From Alphaproteobacteria bacterium (GTDB taxonomy: Bacteria > Pseudomonadota > Alphaproteobacteria > SMXP01): 10,221 nucleotides of DNA. Positions within the stretch are counted from its first letter, which is position 1, and every line of letters starts with the position of its first letter. The notes under the pieces were generated by a model. That model did no database searches and had not been told where the DNA came from. It saw only the letters and a list, made by a program, of their open reading frames with translations. Shown piece by piece: positions 6,497-10,221 of the stretch. The stretch covers positions 1 through 10,221 of the forward strand of contig JAJFIM010000236.1 in assembly GCA_021774995.1 (NCBI GenBank), written 5' to 3'. A program made the translations under genes and the position numbers.

Positions 6497-7164
6497 GTGT
6501 CCGTCACATGGCTAAAGAGCAACCGGCAAGTTTTGTCTTCACGCCGGAGAATCTGGAAGAGGCGAAAAAACGCATTGCCAAATATCCCTCCGGCAAGGGG
6601 CAAAGCGCGATCATTCCGTTGATGTGGCTGGCGCAAAAGCAAAATGACGGCTGGGTGAGCGAACCGGCCATGCGCTATCTGGCTGATATGCTGGATATGG
6701 CTTTGATCCGCGTTTATGAAGTCGCCACTTTTTATACGATGTTCAATCTCAAACCTATCGGCAAATTTCATGTGCAATTGTGCGGCACCACGCCGTGCTG
6801 GCTGCGCGGGGCGGACAATCTTAAACAGGTCTGCGAAAAAGTGATCGGCCCCAAAGGGCAAACTTCCGCGGATGGCCTCTTTACCTGGAGCGAAGTGGAA
6901 TGTCTGGGCGCCTGCGTCAACGCGCCCATGGTGCAGATCAATGATGATTACTTTGAAGATCTGAACGCAAAGTCTCTGGAGGAAATTCTGGGACATTTTC
7001 GCGACGGACGGCAGCCGAAAATAGGCTCGGCGCGGGGGCGCGTCTCGTCCGAACCCGAAGGCGATCCGACATCGCTCACCGCGCCTGAAATTTTTGATCC
7101 CGCCATTGCGGCGGCGCCTGTCGCCTTTACGCCGACCCCCGCTCCAGAACCGGGGGACAAGTGA
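6493..7164 (+). CDS. nuoE: NADH-quinone oxidoreductase subunit E (N1a [2Fe-2S] subunit)
   Basis: NuoE (24-kDa subunit) holds the [2Fe-2S] cluster N1a beside the FMN site of the NADH dehydrogenase module. The thioredoxin-like ferredoxin domain spans about residues 15-175. Its ligands are C97 and C102 (CGTTPC) and C137 and C141 (CLGAC), and the helical YEVATFYTMF motif (75-84) precedes them. With 223 residues it is longer than E. coli NuoE because of an Ala/Pro-rich tail (about 176-223) of the kind found in alphaproteobacteria; the tail is probably disordered. The ATG at 6493 overlaps the nuoD stop and has GGGGAG at 6479-6484; M6 (6508) is a possible alternative. The stop shares one base with the nuoF start. 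Confidence 0.97.
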   Translation: MSVRHMAKEQPASFVFTPENLEEAKKRIAKYPSGKGQSAIIPLMWLAQKQNDGWVSEPAMRYLADMLDMALIRVYEVATFYTMFNLKPIGKFHVQLCGTTPCWLRGADNLKQVCEKVIGPKGQTSADGLFTWSEVECLGACVNAPMVQINDDYFEDLNAKSLEEILGHFRDGRQPKIGSARGRVSSEPEGDPTSLTAPEIFDPAIAAAPVAFTPTPAPEPGDK

Positions 7165-8465
7165 TGCTTGCAGATAAAGACCGCATCTTCACAAATCTCT
7201 ATGGCCAGCACGATTGGCGGCTGGAGGGCGCGCGCGCGCGCGGCGCGTGGAACGGCACGGCCGATATCCTCCGCATGGGACCTGAATGGATCGTTGAGCA
7301 GGTCAAGGCGTCGGGTTTAAGGGGGCGGGGCGGGGCGGGATTTCCCACCGGTCTGAAATGGTCGTTCATGCCCAAGGAAATTGGCGAGCGGCCGCATTAT
7401 CTGGTTGTGAATGCAGACGAATCGGAACCTGGCACCTGCAAAGACCGCGAGATCATGCGTCACGACCCGCATCTCTTTATCGAAGGATGCCTAGTGGCGA
7501 GCGCGGCCATGCGGGCGCATACGTGTTACATCTATGTGCGCGGCGAGTATATCGCCGAGCGAAACCGTTTGCAGGGCGCCATTGACGAAGCCTACGCCGC
7601 CGGGCTGGTTGGTCCCAAAGCGTGCGGCTCCGATTGGGATTTCGATATCATCGTGCATCATGGGGCGGGCGCCTATATTTGCGGCGAGGAAACGGCATTG
7701 CTGGAGAGTCTGGAAGGCAAAAAAGGCCAGCCGCGCCTGAAGCCGCCTTTTCCGGCGAATGTGGGTCTTTATGGCGCGCCGACCACGGTCAACAATGTGG
7801 AAAGCATTGCAGCGGCGCCCACCATCATCCGGCGGGGCGCCAATTGGTTCGCCGGTCTCGGGCGGCCCAACAATACCGGCACCAAGCTTTTTTGCATTTC
7901 CGGCCACGTCAACCGGCCGTGCAATGTGGAAGAGGAAATGAGCATTCCCTTGCGTACTCTGATCGACGCCCATGCGGGGGGCGTGCGGGGCGGCTGGGAC
8001 AATCTCAAAGCGGTGATACCCGGCGGCTCGTCCGTGCCGCTGATCCCGAAAGAGATTTGCGACAATGTGCTGATGGATTTCGACGCCTTGAAAGAAGTGC
8101 AATCGGGGCTGGGCACGGCGGCGGTGATCGTCATGGACAAGTCCACCGACGTCATTAAGGCCATCGCGCGTCTGTCATATTTTTACCGTCATGAATCCTG
8201 CGGCCAGTGTACGCCGTGCCGCGAGGGCACGGGCTGGATGTGGCGGGTGATGGAGCGCATGGCGCGGGGCGAGGCGGAGCTTTCCGAGATTGATACGCTG
8301 CTCGAAGTTTCCTATCAGATTGAAGGCCATACGATCTGCGCGCTGGGCGATGCTGCGGCGTGGCCGGTGCAGGGTCTCATTCGTCATTTCCGTCCCGAAA
8401 TTGAAGAACGGATTAATTCATACCGCAAATCCAAGCCGGTCGCGGTCAGCGCGGCGGCGGAGTAG
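7164..8465 (+). CDS. nuoF: NADH-quinone oxidoreductase subunit F (NADH/FMN/N3 subunit)
   Basis: NuoF (51-kDa subunit) oxidises NADH, holds FMN and carries [4Fe-4S] cluster N3. The 433 residues contain the glycine-rich loop RGRGGAGFPTG (53-63) that binds FMN/NADH, NADESEPGTCKDRE, and GAGAYICGEETALLESLEG. The N3 ligands are C346, C349 and C352 in SCGQCTPCREGTG and C392 in HTICALGD. The start was set at ATG 7164 (MLADKDRIFTNLYG, the usual family start); a GTG at 7161 would add one Met. The ATG shares its A with the nuoE stop (TGATG), a typical coupling arrangement. The codons of the glycine-rich loop form a G-quadruplex-capable run, listed separately. nuoG follows after 8 bases. Confidence 0.98.
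   Translation: MLADKDRIFTNLYGQHDWRLEGARARGAWNGTADILRMGPEWIVEQVKASGLRGRGGAGFPTGLKWSFMPKEIGERPHYLVVNADESEPGTCKDREIMRHDPHLFIEGCLVASAAMRAHTCYIYVRGEYIAERNRLQGAIDEAYAAGLVGPKACGSDWDFDIIVHHGAGAYICGEETALLESLEGKKGQPRLKPPFPANVGLYGAPTTVNNVESIAAAPTIIRRGANWFAGLGRPNNTGTKLFCISGHVNRPCNVEEEMSIPLRTLIDAHAGGVRGGWDNLKAVIPGGSSVPLIPKEICDNVLMDFDALKEVQSGLGTAAVIVMDKSTDVIKAIARLSYFYRHESCGQCTPCREGTGWMWRVMERMARGEAELSEIDTLLEVSYQIEGHTICALGDAAAWPVQGLIRHFRPEIEERINSYRKSKPVAVSAAAE
7321..7339 (+). other. Putative G-quadruplex motif inside nuoF
   Basis: Four G runs of 5, 4, 4 and 3 bases (7321-7325, 7327-7330, 7332-7335, 7337-7339) are separated by single C bases. This fits the canonical G3+N1 pattern with the shortest possible loops. 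The run lies on the coding strand, so the mRNA would also carry it. It coincides with codons 53-59 (agg ggg cgg ggc ggg gcg gga), which encode the conserved RGRGGAG loop. Whether it folds in the cell is unknown. Confidence 0.6.
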
Positions 8466-8473
8466 TCAGACAG

Positions 8474-10221
8474 ATGCCAAAACTCACCGTGGATGGAATT
8501 GAAGTTGAAGTCGAAACGGGCGCTACTGTTTTGCAGGCGTGCGAGGCGGCGGGTTCTGAAATTCCGCGTTTTTGCTACCACGAACGCCTGTCGATTGCCG
8601 GCAATTGCCGCATGTGCCTTGTGGAAATGGAAAAAGCGCCAAAGCCCATCGCGTCCTGCGCCATGCCGGCGGCGGACGGCATGAATATCCACACCAATAC
8701 GGCGCTGGTGAAAAAAGCCCGCGAAGGGGTGATGGAGTTTTTGCTGATCAATCATCCGCTGGATTGCCCGATCTGCGATCAAGGCGGGGAGTGCGATCTT
8801 CAGGATCAGGCCATGGCCTATGGCGGCGACGCCACGCGCTATGCGGAAAACAAACGCGCGGTCGAAGACAAATATATGGGGCCGCTGGTGGCAACGGTGA
8901 TGACGCGCTGCATTCAGTGTACGCGCTGTGTACGCTTTATCACGGAAGTGGCGGGGGTGACGGATTTGGGTCTCATCGGCCGGGGCGAAGACGTTGAAAT
9001 CACCACCTATCTGGAAAAATCCATGACGTCGGAATTGTCGGGCAATGTGATTGATCTGTGCCCGGTGGGGGCGTTGACCTCCAAGCCATACGCTTTTACG
9101 GCGCGGTCTTGGGAACTGGACAAAACCGAAAGCGTGGACGTGATGGACGCCGTGGGCTCCAACATCCGCGTCGATACGCGCGGGCGCGAAGTGATGCGCA
9201 TTCTGCCGCGTCTCAATGAAGAGGTGAACGAGGAATGGATTTCCGACAAGACCCGGTTCATTTGGGACGGTCTGCGCACCCAGCGTCTGGACACGCCCTA
9301 TGTGCGCAAAGACGGCAAATTGCAGCCCGCCACTTGGGATGAAGCTTTCTCCGCCATTGCGGATAAAATCAAATCCACCCGTCCGGAGCGCATCGGCGCC
9401 ATTGCCGGGGATCTGGCCTGCGCGGAATCCATGAAAGTGCTGAAAGATCTGATGACGGCTTTGGGAAGCTCGAATCTCGATTGCCGTCAGGACGGCGCGA
9501 AGATTGGCAATGGCCCGCGTGAAGGTTATCTCTTCAACACAACCATTGCAGGGATAGAAGACGCGGACGCGATCCTGCTGATCGGAACCAATCCGCGCTG
9601 GGAGGCCTCGCTTGTCAATGCGCGCATCCGCAAACGCTTTGTGCGCGGCGGGGTCCGCATCGGCGCCATCGGACGCCCTGTCGATCTCACCTATGACGCG
9701 GACTGGCTGGGCGAGAACCCGCAAACGCTCAAGGAGATCGCTGACGGCGCGCATCCCTTTGCCGGTGTGTTGCGCGGCGCCGCGCGGCCGATGTTGATCA
9801 TCGGCATGGGCGCTCTGGCCCGTGATGACGGGGCGGCTATCCTCGCCGCCGCCGCGCGCATCGCCGAAGATACGGGCATGGCCGTACCTGCGCCGGGGGA
9901 TGACGAAGAAGGGTGGAACGGTTTTAACGTTCTGCACAATGCAGCGGCGCGCGTCGCGGGTCTTGATCTGGGTTTCCTTCCCGGACCGCAGGGACGCGAT
10001 GTCGCCGGAATGATTGCAGGCGCAAAATCAGGCGAGATGGATGTGCTCTATCTTCTGGGAGCGGATGAATTACCGGCAAACGATCTGGGCCAGTCTTTCG
10101 TGATTTATCAGGGCAGCCATGGGGATCAGGGCGCGCACCGGGCGGATGTGATCTTGCCGGGCGCCGCTTATACCGAAAAAAACGCCCTGTGGGCCAACAC
10201 GGAAGGCCGGGTTCAACTAGG
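8474..10221 (+). CDS. nuoG: NADH-quinone oxidoreductase subunit G (75-kDa Fe-S subunit), 3' truncated by window
   Basis: NuoG conducts electrons from NuoF/NuoE towards NuoB through clusters N1b, N5 and N4. The frame is open from ATG 8474 to the window edge (582 codons), and the family is usually about 690 residues in alphaproteobacteria, so roughly 100 residues are missing on the right. N1b ligands are C34, C45, C48 and C62. N5 ligands are H94, C98, C101 and C107. N4 ligands are C146, C149, C152 and C196. There is no cysteine between about 197 and 310, so the extra N7 cluster of E. coli-type NuoG is absent. From about residue 215 the protein has the molybdopterin-oxidoreductase-like fold, including ILLIGTNPRWEA and near the edge DVILPGAAYTEKNALWANTEGR. 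The start lies 8 bases after nuoF, with GGCGGAG at 8456-8462. Confidence 0.97.
   Translation, partial: MPKLTVDGIEVEVETGATVLQACEAAGSEIPRFCYHERLSIAGNCRMCLVEMEKAPKPIASCAMPAADGMNIHTNTALVKKAREGVMEFLLINHPLDCPICDQGGECDLQDQAMAYGGDATRYAENKRAVEDKYMGPLVATVMTRCIQCTRCVRFITEVAGVTDLGLIGRGEDVEITTYLEKSMTSELSGNVIDLCPVGALTSKPYAFTARSWELDKTESVDVMDAVGSNIRVDTRGREVMRILPRLNEEVNEEWISDKTRFIWDGLRTQRLDTPYVRKDGKLQPATWDEAFSAIADKIKSTRPERIGAIAGDLACAESMKVLKDLMTALGSSNLDCRQDGAKIGNGPREGYLFNTTIAGIEDADAILLIGTNPRWEASLVNARIRKRFVRGGVRIGAIGRPVDLTYDADWLGENPQTLKEIADGAHPFAGVLRGAARPMLIIGMGALARDDGAAILAAAARIAEDTGMAVPAPGDDEEGWNGFNVLHNAAARVAGLDLGFLPGPQGRDVAGMIAGAKSGEMDVLYLLGADELPANDLGQSFVIYQGSHGDQGAHRADVILPGAAYTEKNALWANTEGRVQL

Noticed and set aside
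7228..7242. Alternating CG run in nuoF (possible Z-DNA or slippage tract)
   Set aside because: It encodes the usual NuoF segment EGARARGAW and is explained by Ala/Arg codons in a GC-rich gene.
7976..7998. Second G-rich stretch in nuoF resembling a G-quadruplex
   Set aside because: It has only three separated G tracts of at least three bases, so it does not meet the four-tract pattern.
8384..9937. Very long open frame (517 codons) on the minus strand opposite nuoG
   Set aside because: It runs antisense to the clearly coding nuoF end and nuoG, its translation is His/Arg/Ala-rich with no recognisable family, and such mirror frames are common in GC-rich genes.

Overview
The window looks like chromosomal DNA of an alphaproteobacterium. 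The evidence is the order nuoA-B-C-D-E-F-G with nuoC and nuoD as separate genes, a NuoG without ligands for the extra N7 cluster, a NuoE with a long Ala/Pro-rich tail, and a holin of the type first linked to alphaproteobacterial gene transfer agents (GTAs). Species and order cannot be assigned from the sequence alone.

Bases 1-963 hold the end of a probable lysis module on the + strand. It consists of the last codons of an unidentified gene, a Trp-rich polytopic membrane protein, and a 3TM-type holin whose start overlaps the preceding stop (ATGA). This could be part of a prophage remnant or a GTA lysis cassette; the deciding genes would lie to the left of the window.

Bases 981-3461 hold two divergent single genes of probable catabolic function. 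On the minus strand is a Rieske non-heme iron oxygenase of the VanA/DdmC (PaO-like) type. On the plus strand is a haloalkane dehalogenase with all five expected catalytic residues and an N-terminal twin-arginine plus lipobox signal, which predicts a membrane-anchored protein outside the cytoplasm. The 351 bases between them contain one tentative promoter facing each way and a 13-base dyad. No regulator or electron-transfer partner is visible nearby.

Bases 3462-3748 are non-coding and contain two inverted repeats. From 3749 to the right edge runs the NADH:quinone oxidoreductase (respiratory complex I) operon. nuoA to nuoF are complete and nuoG is cut off by the window end. The genes are packed with overlaps of 1-10 bases or gaps of 7-12 bases, indicating one transcript. 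Together NuoE, F and G form the NADH-oxidising arm, NuoB, C and D form the quinone-reducing connecting module, and NuoA begins the membrane arm, whose other subunits should follow nuoG. All Fe-S ligands expected for these subunits are present.

I see no clearly new system. The items most worth a second look are the exported lipoprotein form of haloalkane dehalogenase, its divergent pairing with the Rieske oxygenase, and a canonical G-quadruplex motif written into the codons of the NuoF glycine-rich loop.
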